Shown here piece by piece: positions 26,050 through 37,306 of a stretch of DNA of 64,000 nucleotides (its first letter is position 1; the number at the start of each line of letters is the position of its first letter). The position numbers were made by a program, and so were the translations under genes. This DNA is from Obelidium mucronatum (taxonomy: Eukaryota; Chytridiomycota; Chytridiomycetes; Chytridiales; Chytriomycetaceae), in assembly GCA_025765595.1 (NCBI GenBank), contig JAIVFH010000122.1:28191-92190 (forward strand), read 5' to 3'. Under the pieces are notes generated by a model. That model saw only the letters and a program-made list of their open reading frames with translations. It was not told the origin of the DNA and searched no databases.

Positions 26050-26315
26050 AATTCTGTGCGGTGGATGTGTAGTGCTGGCGATTGGGCTTGGATTTATTGC
26101 AGTTGCCGAAGGCACTTCCGTGAGTATTCTTCCGAAAACGCCGCCCAATTTCTGCCAGAATACCCGAGGGGTTCCAGCAGTCTGGCCGGCTGTTTTTCCG
26201 TCTGGTGGTGTGGACGACCGGAAGCGGTGGGATTGGTCTTCCGGCAATCGCCACGGTATTGCCGGTCGATTTCTGATCGCATGCCAGACGTCTGCCGGTT
26301 GCCCCGTATATTGAG
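26050..26315. other. Second GC-rich block, upstream of the DD34E transposase
   Basis: Rich in TTCCG, CCGGC and GCCAG words, flanked by AT-rich sequence, and ends about 65 bp before the transposase start. It resembles the block at 24370-24640 in composition and in TCTGCC...AGAATAC words. It may be part of the mariner-type element or a separate insertion. Confidence 0.35.
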
Positions 26316-26380
26316 GTGTATTGCATTTGGTAGCTTTGTATAACTTTTGGTAGAGATCCCATAGCACAAGCCTGGAGGCT

Positions 26381-27581
26381 GTGAAGAAGCGTGCAGTTCA
26401 GCGTTTCTGCAGAAGCTCCATCTTACAAGGCTGCTTACAAGGGATGCAACTTTTCAATTTTGAAATGACTTGGAGCTCTGACATCCGGAAGAATATCGTT
26501 CTTGACATGCTGGATGGTATACCTGTTGACACTACTATCAAAAACCAAAGGGTCTCCCGGAGAACAGTCGCTCGTGTGCGCTCGTTCTGGAATCTATATT
26601 CTTGCACAAGCAATCCCTTTGCACAAGTAAGCGGTCGTAGACGAACTGTAGAACGCATGTATTGCGAGGCAAGCCAATGTGCAAGAACCCGATGTTTGTT
26701 GTACTGAACTTGTTGCGACAGTACCTGCGGACATTGTTGGATGAAAGAACAGACTGGTACTTGTTTGAGCTTCAAGAAGAGCTTGAAATAGTCATAAAGC
26801 GGAAAGTCCCACTTCCGACCCTATGGAGATGCCTACAAAGAGAGGGATACACTCACAAAAAGGTTTGTGTTAACAAACGACAGTACCATATCTCAGTTCC
26901 GTGGCTTATATTCCTCCAAATTCTAGCTTTCTGCTCATGCCTCGGAAAGAAATGAATGGGAACGAGCTTGTTTTGTGGCTGAGATTGGAAACTACCAAAG
27001 GGAGTACCTTGTATTCTTCGACGAGGCTGCAAATGACAAGAAGACCCTCGAAAGACGATTTGGTTACTCCATTGCTGGAAGAAGGTCCATTCATATTGCG
27101 CCATTTGTAAGAGGAGTCCGATACTCAATCATAGCCGCAATTTCATTATCTGATGGATACCTTGCATTCTCGGTTGAAGAGGGGGCATTAGATGGGCTGG
27201 ATGTGTTTGATTTTGCCGTGAATAAGCTGGTGAGAAAGATGCAATACCACTACTTCTTATTTATTCATCTTATTGTTGCAGCTTCCAGAATGCAGTAGAT
27301 ACCCAGGACCAAATTCAGCAGTTATCTGCGATAATGCAGCGATTCACAAACACCCTGCAATCCGTAGAGCATTCGAAAGAGCTGGAGTATTACTGATTTT
27401 CTTGCCACCGTACTCGCCAGACTTAACCCCAATTGAGAATTCGTTTCACCACACAATGCAATGGCTCAGAAGAAACAAAGAGGACATAACTGACGGAAAC
27501 AGAAGTGCAAAAATCATTGAAGCCTGTGATATGTTCACTCCCACTCTTGCTGATGCATGTTTTAGATTGTGCAAATTGTAA
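26381..27581 (+). CDS. Tc1/mariner (IS630-like) DD34E transposase with three introns
   Basis: Cut-and-paste transposase. Exons are 26381-26626, 26686-26862, 26927-27229 and 27282-27581. The 59-, 64- and 52-nt introns all have GT...AG ends and restore one frame. The N-terminus has a helix-turn-helix-like region (WSSDIRKNIVLDMLDGIPVD). The linker GYTHKK leads to ASERNEWERACFVAEIG. Catalytic residues are Asp in LVFFDEAAND, Asp in VICDNAAIHKHP and Glu in PPYSPDLTPIENSFH, with 34 residues between the last two (DD34E). The start could be an internal Met at about 26447. No stop or frameshift is seen, so it may be functional. Terminal inverted repeats of its own were not found. Confidence 0.85.
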
Positions 27582-27717
27582 TAAACTCTTCTTACTCTCC
27601 TATCTTACTCTCCTAATTGTTTGACCATTCAAATTGAATAAGTTCTGATTTCTATTACAGCACAAAATGTTCAAAAAAAAAAAGATAAAGTCTAAGCAAC
27701 AAAACAACTTTGAAAGT

Positions 27718-29078
27718 TTAGGAGAGGTCAAAAACTCTTCTTTGGACTTGAGTTCCTTCAATCTCCAAATGATCCTGGTCAAAATGTGCCCACAATGCTC
27801 CTTCAAAGGAAACACCTATACTTCCCAACTTCCAAATAATTCGAACATCTAGCTTTTCGGCAACAGCTGACAGGAATTCTGGAGCTTCCATCTCAAGAAT
27901 TGAACAGATTGAGCAGGTCTGGCTGATAGCATGTTGTGAAACAAGTTTGAAAAACCGACCCGAAGACCTTACAACTGTGATTGTGACTGTTCGAACATTG
28001 CTTCCAGTTGATGCTTGGGAAAGGGTGCCCTTCACAGAAGGGCGGGCTGATGGGGGTTCTAAAGTTGACAAGCCAGTACCCAACCTTTCCTGTTGAAGAA
28101 GATATGCGTTTTTCATATCAAAGCATGCATAGTTGGGAGGTGTGTTAAGAGTAAGATGTGGATCATTTCCAGCTGTCTGAACAACATTCAGTTTGTTGAC
28201 AGGTTTGCTCTGAGAAACTCACCAAGATTCTAGCCCAAGGACGCAAATGCTTATCTTCAGATAGAAGCAAATGGTAACCATTTCTTCTGAGGCAACCATT
28301 TGAGTGGTCGCCATGGTTGTCCTTGACTTGACAAGTACCCACATACAACTCCTTCAGTTGACCAAGAGAGTCATTTCGAGTATGTGGATGCCCTGCCAGT
28401 TTTTCCAAAATGTCGCGACGGTGGGTAGCTGGTTGAGCTGAAGCACTACTACTGGAACCTATAATTGTAATTGACGTAAGAAGACCTGAAGATGACCAGA
28501 TAATTCACCTTTTGACAGGAAGACAACAAAACTAAAGCTGTTTGGAAATTGAAACACTCCTTTCACTGCCTTTACCTTGACTCGAAGCACAAAGGCCAGA
28601 CCGTCATCTTCAATTTCTTGTTTGGCTGCTGCCTTCGTGTCTCTGAAGGCAATCTTGAATAAAAGATTCGACCAAGCTGGTTTAGAATCGGTAACCAATC
28701 TAATAAAGGATGCTTTGTTCAACGACGTCAGACGTGTGAGCTTTGTGAACATGCTGATTGATTGTATATCTTTCCCAGTGGCTTCATCAACAGCAACAAC
28801 AGGAACCACTGTAAACCAGCAAATGTTATTATGCTTACTTTTCGTGGCAGTACATCAGTAATAAACTCACTGATTTCGCAGCTTGCTGCCTTTTCGAAAC
28901 CCTCGTCATCCAAATTGATTTTTTTGCCGAATCTTGGCTCATTCTCGTTTGAAATTTGCCGCTTTAGATGACGATGATCTGATTGTTCCGATGGACAAGA
29001 TGAATCAAAACAAAAAGTGGGTGCAGATGATGGTCTTTGGGATACTAACCTTGATGTAGTTGAAGCAGCCAATCCCAT
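27718..29078 (-). CDS. Unidentified four-exon gene in the island
   Basis: Exons run leftward: about 29078-28871, 28810-28509, 28458-28216 and 28169-27718, joined by GT...AG introns that keep one frame. The N-terminus is Ser-rich and disordered (MGLAASTTSRLVSQRPSSAP). The middle has VAVDEATGKDIQSISMFTKL. A conserved-looking core reads RRDILEKLAGHPHTRNDSLG, HSNGCLRRNGYHLLLSEDKH and RPWARIL. The C-terminal part is folded-looking (QTCSICSILEMEAPEFLSAV then IWKLGSIGVSFEGALWAHFD). I do not recognise the family. An intact splice pattern within a mobile island suggests a cargo or accessory gene of the element. Cysteine pairs are too few to claim a zinc finger. Confidence 0.6.
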
Positions 29079-30141
29079 ATGTTCTCTCTGAGCGGTACAG
29101 TATTTCGAAACAGCCCGGATATTGCAATCAGCTGCAATCAGTAGGGGCTACTTCCAAATCGTTAGAGCTTGTCAGCAAAAAGTCCTCCAGTGGCCTGCCA
29201 TTCAATGCAATCTTGCCAACCAACCCAAAGCCTTACTCTACTGTAACTTTCTAATTTCGATGTAGATGTACACTAAATCGCTCTCACAGGTGGCATGTGC
29301 TTGAGGGAAGGATATAGGGTCGTTAGCTTTGAAACCCCCCTCCTGAAAAACATGAAAAAACTCAGTTTTTATTTTCGTTTTTATAAGTTTTGTTGGCAAG
29401 ATTTCGAACAAGAAATCGGAAAAAATCGGTCAACTTTGAAACCCCCTATTGAAAGGCCCATATAAAAAATCGAAAGGCAGGCCTGATAAAAAGTGATGAA
29501 CAACTTGGTCGGCGCACCACCCATAAACACCCCGAAACAGCCGCCCCACCTTCCGCGGCACGCCCAGAGAGATACAGAATATTCCATTTATATTCAAATA
29601 AATTAATTACTTGATACATTGCTTTGACATACTCTGGACGGTCAGCCACGACGGTCCTACACCAAACTTGAAAAAATAATCAAATCAAAATAATCGACAA
29701 ATTCGGAATTACATTTATTTGCAACCTATTTAATTGATTGTAACTGGCTGTAATTGGATGTAATTGGGTGGATGGAGAAATAAATAGTTGAGTATTTTTG
29801 ATTCCTTTTTTTATTCAACTCCCCAAAATCCACACCAAGACTGTTGGATGATTGTGCTCTTCATTGAGCTGTATCCGGCTAGTTGGTGTTTGGGGACTTT
29901 ATTTATAGTTTATTTGAAACTTGCGTTTCTGTCTTGTTTGTTCGACATGTCATTCAAAGCCGCCGCTGCGAAAGTTTCCCTCGAGTCCGAGCGATAAGGC
30001 AAGGTACGAGCCAGCAAGGCGAGACCTGCGACACGCTATTCGCGCGAAGCGCGTTAGAAAATTTTGAGTTTTTGACAGGACTGTGTAGCCTAAAACAACG
30101 TTTACGAACCAATACTGAACGAACATATTAGAAAAGATTTA
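29079..30141. other. Island spacer without a supported gene
   Basis: Short unsupported frames only. Two notable details: GTCAACTTTGAAACCCCC near 29429 resembles GTTAGCTTTGAAACCCCC near 29321, and a perfect hairpin CGCGC-GAA-GCGCG lies at about 30043-30055, in a GC-rich patch (29990-30055). Confidence 0.4.
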
Positions 30142-30624
30142 TTATAGTTTATGCCACAATAAGCTCGGAACAATCTGGATTTTTGCTTCCATGCCGTCAA
30201 TCGTTAGTTTCTCAAACACCGCACCATTTTGGCATTCGACAAAGGCAACTCCGTCAATCACCAATACAGTCGAGCCCTCTTCCTGAAACTCATTCTCACA
30301 GTCTAAATCTTTCCTCCACTTTTTGGACACATTTGTAAGGGAGTGAACAATTCAATCAGCGGCTTTCCCACCCTTGGGAATGTAAGAATAGTGAGCTTGC
30401 AAATAATCGTTGACTGTTGTTCCTTTGAATCCCTCCTCCAAGATGCATTTTTCAAAGAGTTTTTGCAACCGCGCCCTCACAAACACATTCGCCTTGGGGC
30501 TTTGCTTCAGTTTTGCCAGAAACAATTTCCGCTTTAACTTCACAGCATTGACGCTGATTTTGTTTCCATATATTTGAATCAAATTGTTCCAGTTTTTGAT
30601 TGGATCGTTGAAGGTTTGGAGCAT
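30142..30624 (-). CDS. Two small ORFs, possibly one degraded or spliced gene
   Basis: The upstream frame (30352-30624, 90 codons) is Lys/Asn-rich and helical (NDPIKNWNNLIQIYGNKISV, then KLFLAKLKQ). The downstream frame (30142-30330, 62 codons) reads MSKKWRKDLDCENEFQEEGS then VLVIDGVAFVECQNGAVFEK. They share a reading frame separated by one stop (30352-30354), but no clean intron could be placed over the stop. Neither product is recognised. They follow the zinc-finger-like gene in the same direction. Confidence 0.3.
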
Positions 30625-30863
30625 TAAAAATTCATAAGTTGTCTGGCAAACAACACTGGTTATTGGTCTTGCTTAATGAATAAGAATAAATCCACCTTCC
30701 AGACGCTATAAGACGCCTTAACGAACAAGGGAGGAGGGGCGTTATTCCCCAATTTGAGTGGTGCTCGTTTTAAACCCCGAAGTACCAATGGAACAGCACC
30801 TACTGGAATAGGAATTATTGATTTTGCAACATGATCTACAAAGAATATTGGTTCAGCATTTGA

Positions 30864-31985
30864 TTACATCAGGTTACTAAAAGAGCACAAACCATAACCT
30901 CTCCACAACACGTGGCTTCTCATTTGTGCAGCAGTAGGCTTGCACCACCCATCAATAAGGTCCCTGACACTTTCAAACTCGCATGCTGCAGTCGGCTCAA
31001 TAAGCGTGTCCAGTTGGATAGAGTATTGGTTCGTTGCAAAAGCAAATTTTCGAATGCTTGAACCTAAATGCTTAAAAACTGGATTGACAGTAGGCTCCTC
31101 ATTCGATGGTTCGTTTGCCAGTTCTAGACTGTGCAGAATTTGAATTTCATGGTTACGCAATGGTTGGTTTGACAGTTCTACAGGATTGACGTTCAAGAGA
31201 TCAGGAAGCATTGTTGACAGCTTTCGGAAGTCACAGGCTCTCGAAAGAATCCAAAACTCATCTTCTGGATCAAGTTCATCCAAACTCAATTGAAAGGGCA
31301 ATTTGCCATCGCAGAGAAACTCTCCAATCTGCTTTTTGATTAATCTTTGGTGATGAAACTTGAATAAAGCTGGACAAACCGCTTGATCTTCGGCTGCCAC
31401 AGTTTCCTGATTTCGAAAATCATCAATAGAAGTCTCCTTTACCCCATAAGACATGATATCTGAATGAAGTTTGCAGTATTCTTTTGGGTTATTCTTTTGT
31501 TTCTTTGCAGCTGGCTTTGTGACAGTGTCCTAGTGTCCTGGCCTACTTCCGCAGGATCCACAACGTCTTCGCCTAACTGAATAGTAGTAGTATTTGCTGT
31601 ATTTGTTGGTGGTTTCTGTCGCCGTCCCTTCCTCTTCTTTGCATTTTCACACCCAACAGGTCCTATGTATGCAATTAAAACAGGGTTCCACCTTTCTGCC
31701 AAATTTTTTGCTGAAGGGAACTGATGACACGGGTGAAAATGGTTGTTTTGAGGTGTACCATTTTCAACAAGAAAATGGGCAACTTCTCCTTTTCCTTCTA
31801 CATTGCAATTCTGCTCCAAAATGTACGAAAGAGCAAATTGATCTTCAGAGTGGTCAGCAATGCTTCCATCGGCACATACATGCCGAGACATTGATGGCAG
31901 AACTTCGGAGGTCCAAGAATAAAGCCCAAATTCCGCATCAAATAAAAACTCGGTTTTAAAGAACTCTCCCAGAGTAAAAACCATC
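30864..31985 (-). pseudogene. 3' part of zinc-finger-like gene split by a copia element
   Basis: From 31985 leftward the frame opens VFTLGEFFKTEFLFDAEFG and continues through HPCHQFPSAKNLAERWNPVL and a basic patch KKRKGRRQKPP. A probable short intron near 31510-31550 (exact borders unsure; a one-base shift is the alternative) leads to NNPKEYCKLHSDIMSYG and VKETSIDDFRNQ, ending at 30864. Removal of the copia element (31986-36766) and one target duplicate joins this frame directly to the 36772-37244 segment. The product is not recognised. The gene is disrupted unless the element is somehow spliced out. Confidence 0.65.
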
Positions 31986-32048
31986 CGTTAACTGTTATTG
32001 TTGTGTGGGTGGAAAATAAAGACTTTAATTCTTCCCAATAATCTAAAG
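31986..32048 (+). repeat. Left terminal repeat of the copia element
   Basis: 63 bp identical to 36704-36766. It begins CGTTAACTGTTATTG and ends AATAATCTAAAG. It is followed by CGTTATCAGCACC, a weak candidate for a primer-binding site. The same words are translated in both host-gene halves if read through, but these are repeat-derived. Confidence 0.85.
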
Positions 32049-32077
32049 CGTTATCAGCACCAATCCAAAACAAAACT

Positions 32078-35000
32078 ATGCTCGCCGCGTATGGCCCACC
32101 AAAAGAGTCTAACAAACTCACCAAGTCGAACTACACTACCTACTTTCGCAAGTGGTATCAAGAAATCAAGAAGGTCCTGGGTAATATCGGTCTACCTGCT
32201 AGCTCTGCTCTCTACCAAGTCACCGCCACCCCAGACACTGTCCCAGTTAACTCTCTCGTGATGTTCATGACCGTCCCAGTCACACACGTCTCCAAAGCGA
32301 AAGTTTACAGCTTCGAACCACTGGTTGAAGGATCTGTTGTCTGAACTGTCAAAACACCAACTTTCGACCAGGAAATGCGATTCAACGGAATTGTCTCCAA
32401 CTTCGAAACCGCTAAGAGTCGGGTATGGGGAGTTATACAAGACTATACTGATGAAACTATCTTCACTGTCTTCAAGTCTTCGGCGGGAATTCAGGAAAAC
32501 ATCGTCACTGGCCTCAATGCCCTTCAAAGCCACTGTCTCGTGTCGAATCAGGCAAACATCAATGCCGCAAAGAATACCCTCCAGTCATTACGTCTATCTC
32601 CAAACAAACACCCTCTCTCCCTCCTGCAATCAATACAAACACAGGTACTCATCCTCGCCGACCTCGGATACCCCGATTCGAATAATCCAGCTTTATGTGC
32701 GGAATTCGAAGCAAATAACATCGAAAATTTCTTTATTGGACTTACGGATGATGAACTCGCAAGATCGATGAAGGCACTTATATTCTCCAAAGCTAAAAAG
32801 TCCCCAATGGACTTCATGGAAGTACTGGCTATTGTATCAGAAGACGAACTTGGATCAAGAGGGCGAATTGTGCACAAGGAATGGTTTGGTACAGGTGTAA
32901 GCAAATCGTTTGTCGCTACTGCAGATATGTCATTGGAATCACAAGTTAATATGATAGTTACAAAAGCCTTGGCAGCCATGAGTACCACCGACAACAGACC
33001 AAAGACCAAAGATCCTCTCAAATTGTTTGTCCTCGGTTTCCCACATGGTACTACGTCAGAATCGCTTCAGAGACACTTCCAAGGCTCCAAACGTGTCGAC
33101 TTGGCAAAGAGTGCGAATGGAAGCCCAATAGCCTTTGTGTTGTTTGATACTCATATTGCAACTACCAACGGATTGAATACTAGTGTGGATTTTGGGCAGT
33201 CTAAATTGGTTATTCACCGTGCTTTCAATAAAGCTATTCAATCCTACAAGATTTCCGTTTCTACACCTGTAATTAATCGGACTATTGAGCCGATTGCTTA
33301 TCTCGACTCAGGTTCCCAAAAACACTTGACCTACTCAGCCGCTCTACTGAATAACACATCAAAATGCAAACCCTCATCAGTACAAGGAATTGTTTCAGGC
33401 GCATTGTTACATGGAAGTGGTATCCAAGGGGACGTTAAAATCAAGGAGTCCAATCTCACCCTGAATGGGGTTGAACATATTCCGAACTCTACTGAAAATT
33501 TAGTCTCAATATGGAAACTATTAGTCGAGAAACTCAATGTCTATTTTGACCATGAGACAATGACAGCATACATTGGAACTATGAAGAATGGAGAGTTCAC
33601 TATAACGGCTCGTGCAAAAGGTGTCGATGGACTATTTCACCTACTTCTTGATGCACCTGGTACCCAAATCGATTTGGATTCGGATCCAAAAATAAAAGCT
33701 ATGCTCGGTTTGACGTTCCCAAGTACTACTCTCAGAACATGGCACGAAAGATTTATGCAGGCTGGAATCGACCAAATATTGAAAACTGTCCCGGCCGTAA
33801 ACGGTCTTGACTTTGCAGGTTCGAAAGAAAAAGAGTTCTTCTGCGAGACGTGTGTACTCGCAAAAATGCCAAGATTGCCATACAACAAATCCGGTTGGAC
33901 GCCAAGCAAAATATTGGATACCATTATTATTGATGTATTCTTCCCAGAGAGAGGCAATCCTTCTCTCGACGGCCACACGTGTATGCTGGGTGTCATGGTT
34001 CCATCTATTAATCTTAAACTATGTTACGGCCTCTTCAAACACAAAGCCACAGATGCTGTCGAGGCGCTACGCATTGCTATTGACTATTTGGAATCACACT
34101 CAAATGAAAAAGTTCAGAATATTCGGATGGACCCCTCAGGCGAAGCCGAAAGCAATTTGATGCGTGAAACTGGCCTCAAACTGGCAAAAACAATACAGAT
34201 TACAATGACCGAGGCCCACAATCAAGACGGACACCTCAATGGATACTTCAAAGTCATGATGGAACGCGTTCGGGCTAATATTATACAAACGGGTTCTCCA
34301 ATGAACTTCTGGCTTAACAACGCTTATTAGCACACATATGTTGACAATAGGACAATACACGGTACCGAAACAAAAACGCCCATTGAATTACTCACTGGAA
34401 AAAAACCACTGGTTAAACACTGGAGAACATTGAACTGTATCGCATATCCGCGAATTCTTCCAAAACACGTCAAAATTACTGAGGCCAATATTGAAAAACC
34501 TGGTGTCTACTGGAAAACTGGACCTCGCGCCAGACGTGCTCATTTTATTGGCTATGGAAATTACGATGGCCACCCGATCCAAAGAATGGGCTGGAAATTC
34601 TTACTGGATGTTTCGGATCCCTCCACGGTTATCTATTCGCGTGACGCATACTTTGTCGAAAATGCATTCAATCTGGAGCAACTTCAAGGAAAACAACATG
34701 AGAATATCAAGGCCATTCGCTGGGCCAACATCTACGAAGATCATGCTCTAGAAGATTTGATTGCCATGCCTCTGGATTGTCCGATACAGGTACTCGAAGA
34801 CGCCGCCTCCGATACAAGTGAAATTCTTCCGATTCAGGTACCGATCTCTAGACCATCCACTCCAACAAACTCCATTTCAGATGATGAATTTTTTACTCCA
34901 GCTTCTAATACTTCAACTGCTACAGCTACTACTCCTACTACAATTACAGCCGCTACAGAAAACACAGAAAGTCCACCACCAACTCCTACACCTTTTACTC

Positions 35001-36709
35001 GAAGATCAACGCGTAATACCACTCAACAACAACACTACGACGCTGCTACAGGAAAACATTATTCCGCTTTCCTCTCTAGAGACGCAAAAATTTCAGTGAG
35101 GGATGCGCTACAAATGCAAATCTGGAGAGATGCCTTCAACAAACACCACAAGAAACTTGATGATGCATCTGCATATAAGTTTGTGGTCAAGTCTGCAGCT
35201 ACAACTCCAATCATCCCGCTTTTCTATGGACTTACCGAAAAACTAAACGAAGACTCTGGACTATTCGAACCGTATGTCCGTGCTATCGCTGACGGTAGTT
35301 CCCAGAATCTCGCAGACGTTGGACAAGTCTATGTAACAACTCCAGACATCGAATCGAACAAGATTTTCTCCATTCATGTTGTTCAAAGAGGTATGAATAC
35401 ACGAAAGGTGGATGTTAACGGGGCATTTCTACAAACCCCAAACAACCCAGACCGACCTGTTTTTACCTACATCCCGGATGGTTTCCCGACCCCCGCAGAA
35501 GTATTGCCTGCAACACACTGTCTCCAATGGCTAAAAGTTATCAACGGTCAACGGGATGGTTCTTTCCTGTTTGCAAACCATCGCGACAGTCTATTTAGGG
35601 AATATGGTTTCGAACAATGCCCCTCAAGCCCTTCTATTTGGGTGAAACAACTTACAAATATTGCACACGAAAAAATTCTCTTCATGCAGTGGTATGCTGA
35701 CGACGGTGAAATTGCGGACAACCCCGGTTGCAGAGTAGAGGCTGATGCATTTCTGGACTGGTTACACAAACGCTTACCGATCACTGTAAAGGACAAAGTC
35801 GGTACTATTATTGGATGCAGAAAAACGTACTCAAATGGAGTATTCGACATGGATCAAGAAGACTATATTGTGGATTCATGCCTACCATTCCTTGCCAACA
35901 AAGCTATCAAGAACAAAACGCCATGGAACACCTCCACCGACTTAAAAGAATTTGACAACCCCACGGTTGAAAGCCCGGCTGCTATGGACAGAAAACAGTA
36001 TCAAGTTGTGTTTGGAACCTTGCTCACTTTACGCAAAACTCGAGTCGATATTCTGTTTGCGTTGAGCAAATTGGGACAACATGTCAAAAATCCTCAACCT
36101 ATTCACTGGAAAGCTTTACAACATCTCTTGGGATACTTGAATCGAACAAAAAGCAAGGTACAACGCTTCAAAAAGTCAGCGGATGGAGTGGTCAAACTAG
36201 TTGGTTACACAGACTCCGACTTTGCTGCAGACAATAATACTCGTAAATCGCGAACTGGAATCGTTGCTACGCTCGCGGATGGAACAGTCTCTGCCTCTTC
36301 GAAATTACAGAAAACAGTAGCTGATTCCTCGGTAGCGGCCGAAACTACTGCTGCAGTTGCAGGATCCAACGTATTTTTGTACTTGAACAACATCTTGAAA
36401 TGGCTCGGTTACAATTACTCTACCCCTATCGACCATTTCTGTGACAACCTGCAATCAGTAACAAATGTCATTGAAGGTTCTGGAAGACACAAAACCCGTC
36501 ACCTGGACTTACAGTACATGGTTCTTAAGGATCGCCATACATCCGAACAGATAAAATTTCAATGGTGCGGCTCGGAATCAAATAAATCGGACGTTATGAC
36601 AAAGCCTCTCCGTGCAGTAAAACATGAACGCGCTATGTTGGAACTTGGATTGGTGGACAGGGAATCGACAGAAACACACTCTCTATCCCTCTTTGCTTAT
36701 GTCCGTTAA
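32078..36709 (+). pseudogene. Gag-Pol frame of the copia element, with two in-frame stops
   Basis: One uninterrupted phase runs from the ATG at 32078 to the stop at 36707-36709, broken only by TGA (32342-32344) in the Gag part and TAG (34328-34330) in the integrase part. Order: Gag-like N-terminus; protease with IAYLDSGSQKHLT; integrase with zinc-binding CETC and a degenerate core; reverse transcriptase with RKVDVNGAFLQTP and the catalytic box QWYADDGE; RNase H with GYTDSDFAADNNTRKSRTG. Protease-integrase-RT order is copia-type. The integrase position usually held by the third catalytic acid appears to be Asn (DGHLNGYF where family members have NG..ER). Either stop readthrough is used or the copy is dead. 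Confidence 0.8.
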
Positions 36710-36766
36710 CTGTTATTGTTGTGTGGGTGGAAAATAAAGACTTTAATTCTTCCCAATAATCTAAAG
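36704..36766 (+). repeat. Right terminal repeat of the copia element
   Basis: 63 bp identical to 31986-32048, with no mismatches. This identity points to recent insertion. The polyprotein stop codon overlaps its first 6 bp. Confidence 0.85.
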
Positions 36767-36771
36767 CCATC

Positions 36772-37244
36772 CATCGAACTTTGGTGTCTAGTGAGCCTTT
36801 TCGGACTTCACTTGGAACTGTCCAATCAGATAAAGCCCACATAGCAGCAAATTGTCGGTCTTGGAACTTTCCCAGCAGAACATTAGCATACTCTGCAGGA
36901 CAGTCTGTGGAGCTTTTTCTTTTCACTGTTCTCACCCTCAGCACCACATTGTTACGATGAAGGCCCCCCCACTCCGCCCCCCATTTGCACTGCAAACACA
37001 CAACAGAGCTTTTATCCTCCTCTGCGCATATAGATTCATGACAATATGCTTTGCACTTGGAGCATACTGCTAGCAGATCAGATGTCGACGGACAATGCGC
37101 TTGATAGCATCGCGGGGCTGCTTCGCCAGTGGATGATGTTGGAGCTGATGTTGCACTTCTGTTCGAATTTTCAGCTGCTGTGTTTGTATTTTGCGCCAAC
37201 GGCTGGATCGAGGTAGCATGGACATTGAAAGTCGTTGAGAGCAT
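36772..37244 (-). pseudogene. 5' part of zinc-finger-like gene, broken by the copia element
   Basis: Start at 37242-37244 (MLSTTFNVHATSIQP). After a Ser/Thr/Asn-rich leader comes a cysteine cluster with spacing C-x4-C-x9-C-x2-C-x3-CH-x3-C-x9-C-x2-C (CYQAHC, CSKCKAYCHESIC, CLQC), resembling a PHD-type or related zinc-binding fold. It continues through WALSDWTVPSEVRKGSLDTK to VRWM at the insertion point. Its start is only 62 bp from the divergent tyrosine recombinase start, so the two probably belong to one element. The DNA-level break is at the CCATC duplication. Confidence 0.65.
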
Positions 37245-37306
37245 TTTGGCGGGACAATTTTCTCTTCCAAACACAACTGAAACAGCATCTAAAACAAACC
37301 ATCACT
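37245..37306. promoter_or_regulatory. 62-bp divergent promoter, zinc-finger-like gene and recombinase
   Basis: Only 62 bp separate the two divergent start codons. This tight spacing suggests a shared promoter and a common origin for the pair. No core element is identified. Confidence 0.45.

Larger units (their letters stand above)
24641..26380. other. Island left arm without a clear gene
   Basis: Apart from the tandem repeat and the GC-rich block listed separately, this region has only short frames. A possible exon fragment, PIGNMDMEVWAIVVF, occurs at about 24847-24900, followed by VHPFRAAPQRKLSAVIAKEP near 24950-25010. Another near 25605-25690 reads YGKNSNSKWPTVSTATAESL before a GTGAGT donor. 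They may be remains of an unidentified spliced gene. Confidence 0.35.
31986..36766 (+). mobile_element. Ty1/copia LTR retrotransposon with 63-bp terminal repeats
   Basis: Identical 63-bp direct repeats, 31986-32048 and 36704-36766, bound a single pol-type frame. Five-base duplications (CCATC at 31981-31985 and 36767-36771) flank them, and excision restores the frame of the host gene. The repeats are far shorter than usual LTRs and do not have TG...CA ends. The coding frame starts 30 bp after the left repeat and ends 6 bp inside the right one, so the element is very compact. It is nested in the larger island and is younger than it. Confidence 0.85.

Noticed and set aside
25990..27660. Terminal inverted repeats for the DD34E transposase
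   Set aside because: I searched the flanks by eye and found no convincing matching ends or TA duplications, so no separate element boundaries are given.
31798..32124. Minus-strand frame of 108 codons crossing the left copia repeat
   Set aside because: It reads through the terminal repeat by chance. The same repeat-derived residues appear at the right repeat, which identified the duplication rather than a gene.
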